From the NCBI RefSeq assembly GCF_000527095.1, contig NZ_AZUN01000001.1:2046001-2110000 (forward strand): a DNA stretch of 64,000 nucleotides. Direction: 5' to 3'. The notes under the pieces are model-generated. The model did no database searches. It worked only from the letters and a program-made list of their open reading frames with translations, and was not told where the DNA came from. How positions within the stretch are numbered: the first letter of the stretch is position 1; each line of letters opens with the position of its first letter. The translations under genes and the position numbers were made by a program. Origin of the DNA: Methylomicrobium lacus LW14. Lineage in GTDB: Bacteria > Pseudomonadota > Gammaproteobacteria > Methylococcales > Methylomonadaceae. Below are positions 44,380 to 53,237 of the stretch, piece after piece.

Positions 44380-45261
44380 CTAAACAAACAGATAATCCAG
44401 CACCAATCCTATAAAAACCGCCAGACCAAACCAGTTGTTATTCAAAAACGCCTTGAAGCAGAGCGTTTTTTCGCGGCGGAATATCAGTTTCTGCTGATAA
44501 CCGGCTAGCCCCGCCGCAACCAGAAGCCCGGCGTAATAAAACAGACCCAGTTCCTGCATGCGCCCGACAATCACCAACAGGCCAAGCATCACGATCTGCA
44601 ACGCTCCCATGATATGACGGTCATAGTCGCCGAACAGGATTGCGGTCGATTTGACGCCGATCTTCAGATCATCGTCCTTGTCGACCATCGCGTACATCGT
44701 GTCGTAAACCAGCGCCCAGAGCAGCACGGCCAGATACAATAGCCAGCCGACCAGAGGAATCGTGTTCGTCTGCGCGGCGAACGCCATCGGCACCGCCCAG
44801 CCGAACGCCATGCCGAGGTAGGCCTGCGGCAGATGCGTGAAGCGTTTCATGAACGGATAGCTGGCCGCGAGAAAGGCGCCGATGAACGACAGCCCTATCG
44901 TGAGCGGATTCATCAGCAGCACTAGGCCGAACGACACTAAAGTCAGCACCGCAAACAGGATCAACGCTTCCTTCGGCTGGACGCGGCCGGCCGCGATCGG
45001 GCGCTGTTTGGTGCGTTCGACATGCGGGTCGAAATCGCGGTCGGCATAATCGTTGATCACGCAGCCGGCGGCCCGCATCAGCACCACGCCCAGGAAAAAC
45101 ACCGTGAACACCAGCGCATCCGGCTTGCCGCGCCCCGCGATCCAGAGCGCCCACAGCGTCGGCCATAATAGAATCAGCGTGCCGATGGGCCGGTCGAAAC
45201 GGGCGAGCAGCCAGTATTGTTTGGTGCGATCGGCGATGCGATCCGCAATGCGTGTTGTCAA
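44380..45261 (-). CDS. ubiA: 4-hydroxybenzoate polyprenyltransferase (ubiquinone synthesis)
   Basis: 293 residues from a TTG at 45261, chosen because AAGGGG lies 6 nt upstream and the protein then has the normal UbiA length; the frame extends to 45531 but the extra 90 residues are unlike UbiA. Eight TMs and both Asp-rich motifs: VINDYADRDFDPHVERTK and LVYDTMYAMVDKDDD. It attaches the polyprenyl chain to 4-hydroxybenzoate in the inner membrane. Divergent from arsC. Confidence 0.93.
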   Translation of the reverse strand: MTTRIADRIADRTKQYWLLARFDRPIGTLILLWPTLWALWIAGRGKPDALVFTVFFLGVVLMRAAGCVINDYADRDFDPHVERTKQRPIAAGRVQPKEALILFAVLTLVSFGLVLLMNPLTIGLSFIGAFLAASYPFMKRFTHLPQAYLGMAFGWAVPMAFAAQTNTIPLVGWLLYLAVLLWALVYDTMYAMVDKDDDLKIGVKSTAILFGDYDRHIMGALQIVMLGLLVIVGRMQELGLFYYAGLLVAAGLAGYQQKLIFRREKTLCFKAFLNNNWFGLAVFIGLVLDYLFV

Positions 45262-45351
45262 GATAACCCCTTTTTCAGCGAGAGTTTGTGCGAGAAATGT
45301 TATTATAACTTTTTTATTTGAAAGAGCGCCGAAGCGCCAAAGGCAGCCGTT

Positions 45352-45699
45352 ATGAAAGTTAAAATTTATCATAATCCGCGTTGCAGCAAATCCCGGGAAA
45401 CGCTGCAACTGTTGCGGGACAAGGGTATTGAACCGGAGATTGTCGAATATCTGAAAAATCCGCCGAGCGCGGAAGAACTCGACGAGATACTGCAAAAACT
45501 CGGGATTGAACCGCGCGACCTGATGCGCCAAAAAGAGAAGCCTTACGATGAATTGGACCTGTTCGACAAATCGCTGGACCGGCAGACGCTGATCCGCGCG
45601 ATGGTCGAGAACCCGATTCTGATCGAACGCCCGGTCGTGGTGATCGGGGATAAGGCCGCGATCGGCCGGCCGCCGGAAAACATCCTCGCGATCCTGTAA
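45352..45699 (+). CDS. arsC: Arsenate reductase, glutaredoxin-dependent (ArsC)
   Basis: 115 residues. The active cysteine lies in YHNPRCSKSRETL (C11), and the arginine-bearing IERPVVVIGDKAAIGRPPENI block is typical. Reduces arsenate to arsenite, or belongs to the YffB/Spx-like ArsC branch. It is the first of a run wrbA-DUF2069-hda and abuts wrbA by 2 bp, an order seen in other Gammaproteobacteria, so a general redox role is possible. Confidence 0.9.
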   Translation: MKVKIYHNPRCSKSRETLQLLRDKGIEPEIVEYLKNPPSAEELDEILQKLGIEPRDLMRQKEKPYDELDLFDKSLDRQTLIRAMVENPILIERPVVVIGDKAAIGRPPENILAIL

Positions 45700-45701
45700 C
45701 G

Positions 45702-46301
45702 ATGACCAAAATCCTGGTGCTTTATTTCTCCCGGAACGGCGCGACCGCCGACATGGCGATGCAGATCGCGCGCGGCGTCGAAACGGTCGACGGCGCGGAA
45801 GCTGTGGTCAGGACCGTGCCCGACGTGTCCGCGGTGTGCGAAAAAACCGCCGAACGGATTCCCGCGCAGGGCCCGGTGTATGCGACGCTGGACGATCTGA
45901 AAAACTGCGACGGCCTGGCGCTGGGCAGTCCGACCCATTTCGGCAACATGGCCGCGCCGTTGAAATATTTCCTCGACAGCACGACCCCGATCTGGTTTTC
46001 GGGCGCGCTGGCGGGCAAACCGGCCGGCGTGTTCACCTCGACCGGCAGCCTGCACGGCGGCCAGGAAAGCACGCTGTTGTCGATGATGCTGCCGCTGCTG
46101 CATCACGGCATGTTGCTGGTCGGACTGCCCTACACCGAGGCGGCGCTGCGCGAGACGACATCGGGCGGCACGCCGTACGGACCGAGCCATCTGGAAGAGA
46201 AGAATTCGCGGCTCAGCGACCCCGAAAAGACGTTGTGCCGGGCGCTCGGCAAACGCCTCGCGCTCACTGCAAAAGCGCTGAAGGCGGGCATGCCGGCTTG
46301 A
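45702..46301 (+). CDS. wrbA: NAD(P)H:quinone oxidoreductase, WrbA family
   Basis: 199 residues. Flavodoxin-like FMN site LYFSRNGATADMAMQIARG, LGSPTHFGNMAAPLKYFLD, STGSLHGGQESTLLSM and the RETTSGGTPYGPSHLE loop. Two-electron quinone reduction in the cytoplasm. Translationally close to arsC and to the DUF2069 gene. Confidence 0.94.
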   Translation: MTKILVLYFSRNGATADMAMQIARGVETVDGAEAVVRTVPDVSAVCEKTAERIPAQGPVYATLDDLKNCDGLALGSPTHFGNMAAPLKYFLDSTTPIWFSGALAGKPAGVFTSTGSLHGGQESTLLSMMLPLLHHGMLLVGLPYTEAALRETTSGGTPYGPSHLEEKNSRLSDPEKTLCRALGKRLALTAKALKAGMPA

Positions 46302-46306
46302 ACAAG

Positions 46307-46654
46307 ATGGCGCCGATCTTCTTTCGTTATCTGACGCTCAGCGGTTATTTCGGGCTGTTCGCGCTGATGATGCTGTGGCCGACCGTACTGGCGGCTGCAC
46401 CGCAATTACCGGTCGCGCTGGTGCTGATCGTCACGGTGGCGCCGCTGTTGCTGTTGGTGCGCGGCTTGCTGGCGTTCAACCCGAAAAGCTATGCCTGGGC
46501 CGGCTTCATCAGCCTGTTGTATTTCGCGCACGGCGCGGTCGAAATTTACGCGAATGCCGGCGCCCGCTGGCTGGCGGGGTCTGAAATCCTGTTCAGCCTG
46601 CTGCTGTTTTTCGGTTCGGCGCTGACGCTCCGTTCTCGCGGGAAAGCCCGCTGA
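46307..46654 (+). CDS. DUF2069 family membrane protein
   Basis: 115 residues from ATG 46307, five bp after the wrbA stop. About four TMs (GYFGLFALMMLWPTVLA, PVALVLIVTVAPLLLLV, YAWAGFISLLYFAHGAVEIY, WLAGSEILFSLLLFFGSALT). The YFAHGAVEIYANAGAR block is the family hallmark. Conserved neighbour of wrbA and hda; function unknown. Confidence 0.88.
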   Translation: MAPIFFRYLTLSGYFGLFALMMLWPTVLAAAPQLPVALVLIVTVAPLLLLVRGLLAFNPKSYAWAGFISLLYFAHGAVEIYANAGARWLAGSEILFSLLLFFGSALTLRSRGKAR

Positions 46655-46657
46655 ATC

Positions 46658-47359
46658 ATGGCGAAACAACTGCCGTTGCAGTTCGTATTCAGGGCCAATC
46701 AAACGTTCCAGGACTTTTTTCCGGGCGTAAATTCGGCCGTCGTGAATCATCTGCAACACTGCGTCGACGGCAGCGGCGAAACGTTCATTTTTCTCTGGGG
46801 ACAAGCCGGCCTCGGCAAGAGCCACCTTTTGCAGGCTTGCTGCCACGAGGCGCAAAAGCTGGGCCTTGCGAGCTTTTATTTCGACCTGCATCAAGCCGCC
46901 GAGTCTTCCGCCGAATTGCTGAACGGCCTCGAAGCCTGCGAACTCGTCTGCCTCGACAATGTCGAAGCGGTGGCGGGCCTTGCCGACTGGGAGGTGGCCT
47001 TGTTCAATTTTTTCAATCGGCACCGGGACCTCGGGCATAGGCTGATCATCTCCTCGGGCGTCAGCCCCAAAGCCTTGGCGATTGAATTGCCCGACTTGAA
47101 AACGCGCCTGAATTGGGGGCTCGGTTTGAACATACAAACGCCGGACGATGAAGGCCGTATTGCCGCGCTGGTATATAAAGCCCGGCGCATGGGACTGGAG
47201 ATTTCGCCGCAGGCCGGGCGCTTCCTGTTGAACCGCGCCGACCGCGAGATGGCGTCCTTATGGCGTCTGCTCGACAGCCTCGACCAGGCCTCCCTGTCCG
47301 CCAAACGCAAATTGACCATCCCTTTTTTGAAACAGATTTTGGATGAAAACCCCAGCTAG
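46658..47359 (+). CDS. hda: DnaA regulatory inactivator Hda
   Basis: 233 residues. AAA+ DnaA paralogue without the DNA-binding domain: clamp-binding QLPLQF near the N-terminus, Walker A WGQAGLGKSHLLQ, Walker B LVCLDNVE and sensor ISSGVSP. With the beta clamp it stimulates ATP hydrolysis by DnaA to limit re-initiation. Three bp after the DUF2069 gene; 17-bp overlap with the next gene. Confidence 0.94.
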   Translation: MAKQLPLQFVFRANQTFQDFFPGVNSAVVNHLQHCVDGSGETFIFLWGQAGLGKSHLLQACCHEAQKLGLASFYFDLHQAAESSAELLNGLEACELVCLDNVEAVAGLADWEVALFNFFNRHRDLGHRLIISSGVSPKALAIELPDLKTRLNWGLGLNIQTPDDEGRIAALVYKARRMGLEISPQAGRFLLNRADREMASLWRLLDSLDQASLSAKRKLTIPFLKQILDENPS

Positions 47360-48314
47360 CAAAGTACTGATCGTCGGCGCCGGCGCCATCGGCGCCTTTT
47401 ACGGATCGCTGCTCGCGAAGGCCGGCGCGGAAGTGTCGGTGGTCTGCCGCTCCGATTATGACGCGGTCAAACAATCCGGCTTCACGATCGACAGCGCCGA
47501 TCTCGGCACTTATCGCTTCATGCCGAAAGCAGTGCTCAAGGACGCCGCGGACTTTCAAGGGCCTGCGGACTATGTGCTGCTCTGCACCAAGATACTGCCC
47601 GGCGCCGATCGGGCCGCGCTGCTGCGCCCCGTGGTCGCGCCGCAAACGTCGATCGTATTCATCCAGAACGGCGTCGATATCGAACAGGAAATGCTCGCGG
47701 CCTTCCCCGATAACGAAGTCGTCAGCGGCCTGGCGTTCATCTGCTGCAACCGGATCGGGCCGGGAGAGATCGCGCATCTGGCCTACGGCCGTCTGGCGCT
47801 GGGCAACCTGCCGGGCTCGGTCAGCGCTAAAACCCTGGAATTGTGCCGCTTGTTTCGGGAGTCCGGCATCGACTGTAATGCGAGCGATGCAATCGTCGCC
47901 GAACGCTGGCTCAAATGCGTCTGGAATGCGCCTTTCAATCCGTTGTCGGTGCTGTCCGGCGGACTCAGCACGGCCGAAATCCTGCACAGCGAAGAGCCTT
48001 TCGTGCGCCATATCATGCAGGACGTCTGCCGGATTGCCGAAGCCCTGGGCCACCCCTTGCCTATCGATGCGGTGGAACAAAACATCGAAAAGACCTACCG
48101 GATGCCGCCCTATAAGACCAGCATGCTGCTCGATTATGAACACGGCCGGCCTCTGGAAACCGAGGCGATTCTCGGCAATGCGATACGCGCGGCGGGGCGC
48201 GCGCATGTGCCCTGCCCTTATCTGGAATCGCTTTATGCGTCTATCCGCCTGAAACTGCTGGCGGACGCCAAACGCCGGCACTCCAACACAGCTTGCAGCC
48301 ATGTGTCGTCATAA
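47343..48314 (+). CDS. Ketopantoate reductase-family protein (2-dehydropantoate 2-reductase)
   Basis: 323 residues. NADP Rossmann site KVLIVGAGAIGAFYGSLLAKAG, VLLCTKI, QNGVDIE and a catalytic Lys in AERWLKCVWNAPFNPLSVL, with the C-terminal MLLDYEHGRPLETEAILGN. This is PanE family, making pantoate for CoA, though paralogues with other ketoacid substrates exist. It overlaps hda by 17 bp and the next gene by 14. Confidence 0.9.
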   Translation: MKTPASKVLIVGAGAIGAFYGSLLAKAGAEVSVVCRSDYDAVKQSGFTIDSADLGTYRFMPKAVLKDAADFQGPADYVLLCTKILPGADRAALLRPVVAPQTSIVFIQNGVDIEQEMLAAFPDNEVVSGLAFICCNRIGPGEIAHLAYGRLALGNLPGSVSAKTLELCRLFRESGIDCNASDAIVAERWLKCVWNAPFNPLSVLSGGLSTAEILHSEEPFVRHIMQDVCRIAEALGHPLPIDAVEQNIEKTYRMPPYKTSMLLDYEHGRPLETEAILGNAIRAAGRAHVPCPYLESLYASIRLKLLADAKRRHSNTACSHVSS

Positions 48315-48819
48315 ACTGGCATCAGGCAGCCTGTCTGCATTTTTGCTGTTGTCCTCGCTGTATTGCAGCGCGGCCCCCCGCATCGCGGTGCTCGATTTTG
48401 AACTGAAGGATCTGACTCCCGCGCCCTATATTCCGGCCGAAATCGCCCGTACCGCCAGCATCAAGCCGCTGCTGGAACAGGAGCTTGCAAAAGCAGGCTA
48501 CCCGATCGTCCAGATCGATCGCCGCGACATCGCCGAGGCCGCCGCCGGCCCCGGCTACCTGTTCGATCACCACGACCTGGCCGCCGAACTGGCCAGGTCG
48601 GTTGACGCCGACTATGTCGTGGTCGGCAGGCTGCACAAGCCCAGCTACCTGTTCGCCTATTTGATGGCGCATCTGGTCGATGTACGGCAGGGCAAACTGG
48701 TCGGCGATTATGTTTCCGAGATCAAAGGCGGCGACAAGAAGTTGACCCTGAAAGGAGTCGAAAGCCTGGCCCGGAAGATCACCGCAACGCTTGCCCCAAA
48801 TGCCTTTCGCTCCAGGTGA
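48301..48819 (+). CDS. DUF2380-family secreted protein
   Basis: 172 residues with a signal peptide (LSAFLLLSSLYCSA) then RIAVLDFELKDLTP, ending in an alpha/beta domain with DADYVVVGRLHKPSYLFAYL. DUF2380 members are found with methylotrophy genes in other bacteria, but function is unknown. Overlaps the ketopantoate reductase gene by 14 bp. Confidence 0.82.
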   Translation: MCRHKLASGSLSAFLLLSSLYCSAAPRIAVLDFELKDLTPAPYIPAEIARTASIKPLLEQELAKAGYPIVQIDRRDIAEAAAGPGYLFDHHDLAAELARSVDADYVVVGRLHKPSYLFAYLMAHLVDVRQGKLVGDYVSEIKGGDKKLTLKGVESLARKITATLAPNAFRSR

Positions 48820-48868
48820 GCCTGGGCCGCGGCCAGTCAACGGTTAATCTCAAATCCTCCCTGCCGAC

Positions 48869-50473
48869 ATGCTGACGCGACTGCTGGTCTATCTCGCCTA
48901 CTTCCTGAAAACCTCGGCACGGTATCAAAACACCAAACATTTTTTCCGGCGCTTGCTGCTGATCCCGCAGAGCCGGCCGAAAGCTTATTTCGATGTTTTC
49001 ATGATCGTGCTGGTGATCATCAGCGTGTTCCTGCAGATCGATAAAGTCAGCCATCAGCCGCCGCACTGGCATCTGGTCTTTGAAGATTGCATCGTCGCGC
49101 TGTTCATCCTCGAATATCTCCTGCGCGCCTGGATTCATAACGACAGCCATCAAATCATCCTGGATCATTACGAGCGCTCGGAATACCTGGATATTCCGTT
49201 CAAGCTACACAAGGTGTTAACCGCGATCGCGGCGAAAAAAATCGACTATGCGTTCAGCCCGCTGGCGCTGATCGATTTGCTGGCCATCCTGCCCAGCTAC
49301 CGGCCTTTGCGCGTTTTGCGAGTGTTTCTGATTTTCCGCCTGTTCAAGCTGTTCCGCTACATCAACAGCATCAAGCTGTTCACGCAGATCCTTTTTAACA
49401 AACGCTTTGAGCTTTACACCCTGGCGGTATTTTTGGGGCTGCTGCTTTTTATCGGCAGCACCGCCATTTTTTTGTTTGAGAACCCGGAAAACGGCGGTCA
49501 CGTCAACGACTTGTTCGACGCCTTCTATCTGGCCGTCGTGACCATGTCGACGGTCGGCTACGGCGACATCGCCCCAGAAACCCCGGGAGGGCGCCTGGTC
49601 GTGATGGGGCTGATTTTTACCGGACTCGGCGTGTTGTCATTCTTCACCTCGATCATCGTCTCGGCCTTTAACGATAAAGTGAATGACCTCAGGGAGAATC
49701 AGGTGTATGCGGAATTGCACCAGCTCGAAGGGGTTGTGATCATTTGCGGCTTCGGCCGGGTCGGCATGCATATCGCGCGGCAGCTTGCCGAGCATCAACA
49801 GCCTTTCGTGATCATCGATAAATTGGATCATCATATAGAAGACGCCAGACGCCTCGGCTATCTGTCCATCCAGGGCGATGCGAGCAAGAACGACGTACTG
49901 ACCCTGGCCGGCATCAACCGCAACGCCTCGGCGATTTTATGCACGACCGGCGACGATGTCAGCAATGTTTACATCACGCTGACCAGCCGCCAGTTGAATC
50001 CCGCGATTCGGATCATTTCGCGCGCCTACCTGCATGACAATGTCCGTAAACTGTATCAGGCCGGCGCGAATCATGTGATCGAACCGTTCGAAATCGCCGG
50101 CATGGCCGCCGCAGAATATGTCGGGCAACCGGTCGCTTTTGAAGCGATCGTCGGCATCATGCACGAGGAAAAAGAGTTCGTTCTCGACACCGTGGGCGCA
50201 CATCCGGGCTCTTCGATCATCGGCAAAAAAATCACCGACATCGATTTCGGTCACAGCAAGCTGATGCTGATCGGCGTGATCAGCGCCCATCCCGCACATC
50301 TCAAACAACATGAGCGTTATCCGATGCAGGACCGGCATTTTTATTTCAACCCGAAACACACTTTCGAGGTGCAGGAAGGCGATTTGCTGGTCGTTTTAGG
50401 CAAACAGATCGGCATCGAGTATTTTCGCTATCAGATCGAAAAAAGCCGCTTCAACCTGGGCAGGAAAAAATGA
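48869..50473 (+). CDS. Voltage-gated K+ channel with C-terminal RCK (TrkA) domain
   Basis: 534 residues. Six TMs with a genuine S4: residues 145-163 read RPLRVLRVFLIFRLFKLFR, basic residues every third position. Selectivity filter TVGYGD at 228-233 between S5 and S6. The cytoplasmic part is TrkA-N (GFGRVG, 294-299) and TrkA-C. A potassium channel gated by voltage and probably by a nucleotide or ion on the RCK ring. ATGA overlap with the soluble RCK gene downstream suggests fixed stoichiometry. Confidence 0.9.
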   Translation: MLTRLLVYLAYFLKTSARYQNTKHFFRRLLLIPQSRPKAYFDVFMIVLVIISVFLQIDKVSHQPPHWHLVFEDCIVALFILEYLLRAWIHNDSHQIILDHYERSEYLDIPFKLHKVLTAIAAKKIDYAFSPLALIDLLAILPSYRPLRVLRVFLIFRLFKLFRYINSIKLFTQILFNKRFELYTLAVFLGLLLFIGSTAIFLFENPENGGHVNDLFDAFYLAVVTMSTVGYGDIAPETPGGRLVVMGLIFTGLGVLSFFTSIIVSAFNDKVNDLRENQVYAELHQLEGVVIICGFGRVGMHIARQLAEHQQPFVIIDKLDHHIEDARRLGYLSIQGDASKNDVLTLAGINRNASAILCTTGDDVSNVYITLTSRQLNPAIRIISRAYLHDNVRKLYQAGANHVIEPFEIAGMAAAEYVGQPVAFEAIVGIMHEEKEFVLDTVGAHPGSSIIGKKITDIDFGHSKLMLIGVISAHPAHLKQHERYPMQDRHFYFNPKHTFEVQEGDLLVVLGKQIGIEYFRYQIEKSRFNLGRKK

Positions 50474-51171
50474 AAAAAATTGCGGTATTCGGCGATCCCC
50501 GTATGGCGCTGGAAGCGCTGTCCCGATTCGACAAGGAAACCAGCTCTGTGATTTACGCCGCGCAAAATCGTCACGATGCGGAGTTCATCGCTGACCAGGG
50601 TTTCGCCGCCGAAGTGATCGATTTTCGCGATGACAGCGCGCTGCATACGCTCGGTATCGGCGTCGACATCGATTATTTATTCTGTTTTTTCGCGGCCGAC
50701 TCGGATAATGTGTTTTTGACGCTGTCGGCACGTGCGCTCGACAAGAACCTGAACATCATCGCGACCATCGATGCGCCGGACGCCTCCGAGAAATTATTGG
50801 CCGCCGGCGCGAGCAAAATCATCGATCCCTACGAAATCAGCGGACGCAAAACCTATGAAATTCTGACCAAACCGGAAATCACCCACATCCTGGATCAGAC
50901 CGTGCACCGGCGGCACGATCTGAATATCGCCGAAATCGAAATCCCGGCAGGCTCTTGGCTCGAAAACCGCAAAACCAGCGCGCTGAAATTAAACGAGCGT
51001 CATAACCTGATCCTGCTCGGCGTCGTCGATAAGGAAATCGGCGAGCAGTTGCATTTCGCGGTCGGCGACAAGGAGCATAGGCTGAATGCCGGCGATGTGC
51101 TGGTGGTGATGGGGCCGGCCGGGGAAATCAAGGCGTTCAAGGAAGGATTGTTGGGGAGCGATAACGTTTAG
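50470..51171 (+). CDS. Soluble TrkA/RCK-domain partner protein
   Basis: 233 residues with no TM. An RCK-N-like Rossmann domain with a degenerate glycine motif (VFGDPRMALEAL in place of GxGxxG) and an RCK-C domain (ALKLNERHNLILLGVVD, LNAGDVLVVMGP). ATGA overlap with the channel gene. It probably completes the octameric gating ring with the channel's own RCK domains; the degenerate nucleotide site may make it a structural subunit. Confidence 0.82.
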   Translation: MKKIAVFGDPRMALEALSRFDKETSSVIYAAQNRHDAEFIADQGFAAEVIDFRDDSALHTLGIGVDIDYLFCFFAADSDNVFLTLSARALDKNLNIIATIDAPDASEKLLAAGASKIIDPYEISGRKTYEILTKPEITHILDQTVHRRHDLNIAEIEIPAGSWLENRKTSALKLNERHNLILLGVVDKEIGEQLHFAVGDKEHRLNAGDVLVVMGPAGEIKAFKEGLLGSDNV

Positions 51172-51226
51172 GTTTTCGCACATCATTGAGTTTACGCATT
51201 ATTCGCATACCACAACGGCTGATAAT

Positions 51227-52234
51227 CTAGTTCGCCGGATCATCACCGCTTCCGAATACGACCGCCCCCGAATCGGCCAGGCTTCTGACGATCAGCAAAA
51301 TCTCTTTTTGCGCCGCCGCGACTTCGCCAGGCCGGGCAAGCGGCGCGGCTTCCAAGTCATCGCGCAGCATTTCCGCGGTGCGCCTTGACATATTGCTGAA
51401 GATTTTCTGCTTAAGACCCTCGCTCGCACCCTGCAGCGCCAGTAACAGCCGATCCGTCGCCACTTCGCGCAGCAAGCTTTGCATGCCCCGATCATTCAGA
51501 TTGATCAGTTCTTCGAAGACAAACAGCTTGTCCTGAATTTTCTGCGCCAATTCGAAATGGCTGCCGGAAATAGCGTCCAGCACCTGGCTGCCGATAGGGT
51601 TATCCAAATAATTCAAAATATTCGCGGCGACATTGATGCCACGGACAAGCGAGGATTTGTCTTGTTGCTTGCCGGCCCATTGTTCTCTTATCACTTCATC
51701 CAGTTCCCGCAAGGCTTCCGGCGACACCCCCTCCAGCGAGGCGATCCGCATCACGAGATTCGGGCGCATTTCCTCGGGTAAGGCCGTGATCACCTCCGCC
51801 GCGCGCTGGCCGTCGAGCAAGGACAACAGATTGGCGGCGACCTGCGGATGCTCCGAGCGAAGCCAATCGGCTAGCGTCCGGGCATCCATCCGCTGCAAGC
51901 GCTGGATGCCTTCATTTCTGCCGCCGAGCAATACCCTGTCAATCATCGCTTCGGCTTTTTCGGGGCCGAGGGCATCCGCCATCACGCTGCGAACATAGTT
52001 TTCCGCATCGCCGCCTATGGCCGCCTGTTTTTGCCGGGAAGTCATGAATTGATCCAATACCCCTTCCACCATCGCCAGTGAAACCGCCTTCATCGACGCC
52101 ATATGGGAACCGAGTAGCTCCACGTCATTCAATTCCAGATGTTTCAACACTTCGGAGGCCCTTTGCTGCCCCAACGCCAAAAGCACTAAGGAAGCGCGTT
52201 CGACTCCGTTAAATTTTTCCATGGAGCTATTCAT
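51227..52234 (-). CDS. fliG: Flagellar motor switch protein FliG
   Basis: 335 residues, full length, all three domains. N-terminal FliF-binding domain (ERASLVLLALGQQRASEVLKHL), EHPQ motif in LRSEHPQVAANLLS, and a C-terminal torque domain with IFSNMSRRTAEMLRDDL. By alignment from memory, the E. coli torque residues R281, D288, D289 and R297 are kept while K264 is Gln. Overlaps fliO by 8 bp. Last gene of the cluster, convergent with the K+ channel genes. Confidence 0.93.
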   Translation of the reverse strand: MNSSMEKFNGVERASLVLLALGQQRASEVLKHLELNDVELLGSHMASMKAVSLAMVEGVLDQFMTSRQKQAAIGGDAENYVRSVMADALGPEKAEAMIDRVLLGGRNEGIQRLQRMDARTLADWLRSEHPQVAANLLSLLDGQRAAEVITALPEEMRPNLVMRIASLEGVSPEALRELDEVIREQWAGKQQDKSSLVRGINVAANILNYLDNPIGSQVLDAISGSHFELAQKIQDKLFVFEELINLNDRGMQSLLREVATDRLLLALQGASEGLKQKIFSNMSRRTAEMLRDDLEAAPLARPGEVAAAQKEILLIVRSLADSGAVVFGSGDDPAN

Positions 52235-52841
52235 CTCTGATCCAGGCTTTCAGGGTTTGTGCGGCTAATTTCGGATCTTGATCCACCAGGCTCCGCACCT
52301 GTTCGAGGCATTTTTCGTATCCCTCCGGCGAAAACGAGCGTGAAGGCGCCTCCTCAACGGCTGGTGGCGCCTGGTTGACTGTTTGGTGCTCGGCAACGTG
52401 GGCGGCGCGATCAGTCGGCACGCGTAGAATCGGATGATTGGCTGCGGTTAATCCAGAGTTTTCGTGATCAGTGCCTTGAATCCTGTCGGTCGTATTCAAA
52501 CAGTCATCGCCTTCCAGCACATGCAAGGTTTGAATCCTGCCCGGCGTCACCCCCAAAACCAGCTGTTTCCTGCCCACCTGCAACAGCACGACCTTTTCCC
52601 ACAGCCCCAAGGATACTCCGCCGGCCACGCGCATTTTGTCCGCACCCTCCGCGTTAACGCCGCTGAGCTTGCGGAACCCCCAAAAACCCAGCAACAAAAT
52701 ACCCAAGACCGCCAACAGGCTCACGCTCCACAGCGCAATGTCTTCGACGGCCAGATTTCCCGTTGGCACACTCACCGGCAACGCCTCGCACACCGCGAGC
52801 CGCAAGCATAATACAACGGAAAGGAGGATTCTTGCCCGCAT
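52227..52841 (-). CDS. fliO: FliO-like protein with FliF-type FliG-binding C-terminal tail
   Basis: 204 residues. A signal-like start, one TM at about 36-55 (ALWSVSLLAVLGILLLGFWG), then a FliO core (MRVAGGVSLGLWEKVVLLQV, LVLGVTPGRIQTLHVL). After a disordered stretch (about 112-170) comes a tail at 175-204: YEKCLEQVRSLVDQDPKLAA then QTLKAWIRDE. This tail has the spacing of the FliF C-terminus that inserts into FliG (R..v...DP+.vA..+..W). Ordinary FliO lacks it. FliG is the very next gene, overlapping by 8 bp. Read together, FliO may tether the C-ring to the membrane here. Confidence 0.75.
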   Translation of the reverse strand: MRARILLSVVLCLRLAVCEALPVSVPTGNLAVEDIALWSVSLLAVLGILLLGFWGFRKLSGVNAEGADKMRVAGGVSLGLWEKVVLLQVGRKQLVLGVTPGRIQTLHVLEGDDCLNTTDRIQGTDHENSGLTAANHPILRVPTDRAAHVAEHQTVNQAPPAVEEAPSRSFSPEGYEKCLEQVRSLVDQDPKLAAQTLKAWIRDE

Positions 52842-53203
52842 CAGGCTAATCTTTTGACGCGTTCCGGCAGACTGATGATGTCGGTCAGCCGAATGCCGAA
52901 TTTCTCGCTGATCACGACCACCTCGCCGCGCGCCACCAGGGTACCGTTCACCAGAATATCCAGGGGCTCGTCCGCCAGACGATCCAGCTCGACGATCGAG
53001 CCTTGATTCAACTGCAACAGATTGCCGATGCTGATCCGGGTGCGGCCGAATTCCATCGTCAGGGTCACCGGAACATCCAGAATTGCATCGAGATTCAGCG
53101 CGTCCTGGGAAGCTGCCGACGTTTTTGTACTTTCAAGCTGTAGGCTTTCCTCCCCCTCGCCGGCATTCACCTTAACATCATCGCTCTCAGTCATTTTTTC
53201 CAC
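52841..53203 (-). CDS. fliN: Flagellar motor switch protein FliN
   Basis: 120 residues. A variable acidic N-terminus then the SpoA domain (ILDVPVTLTMEFGRTRISIG, QLNQGSIVELDRLADEPLDI, VNGTLVARGEVVVISEKFGI), all well conserved. Base of the C-ring. Its stop overlaps the fliO start as TGATG. 34-bp gap from fliM. Confidence 0.94.
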   Translation of the reverse strand: MEKMTESDDVKVNAGEGEESLQLESTKTSAASQDALNLDAILDVPVTLTMEFGRTRISIGNLLQLNQGSIVELDRLADEPLDILVNGTLVARGEVVVISEKFGIRLTDIISLPERVKRLA

Positions 53204-53237
53204 ACTCTTTCATCTGATTCTCAACACCTGAACCGCT

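Noticed and set aside
45262..45531. 90-residue N-terminal extension of UbiA
   Set aside because: Unlike UbiA in composition; the TTG at 45261 with AAGGGG upstream gives the standard length.
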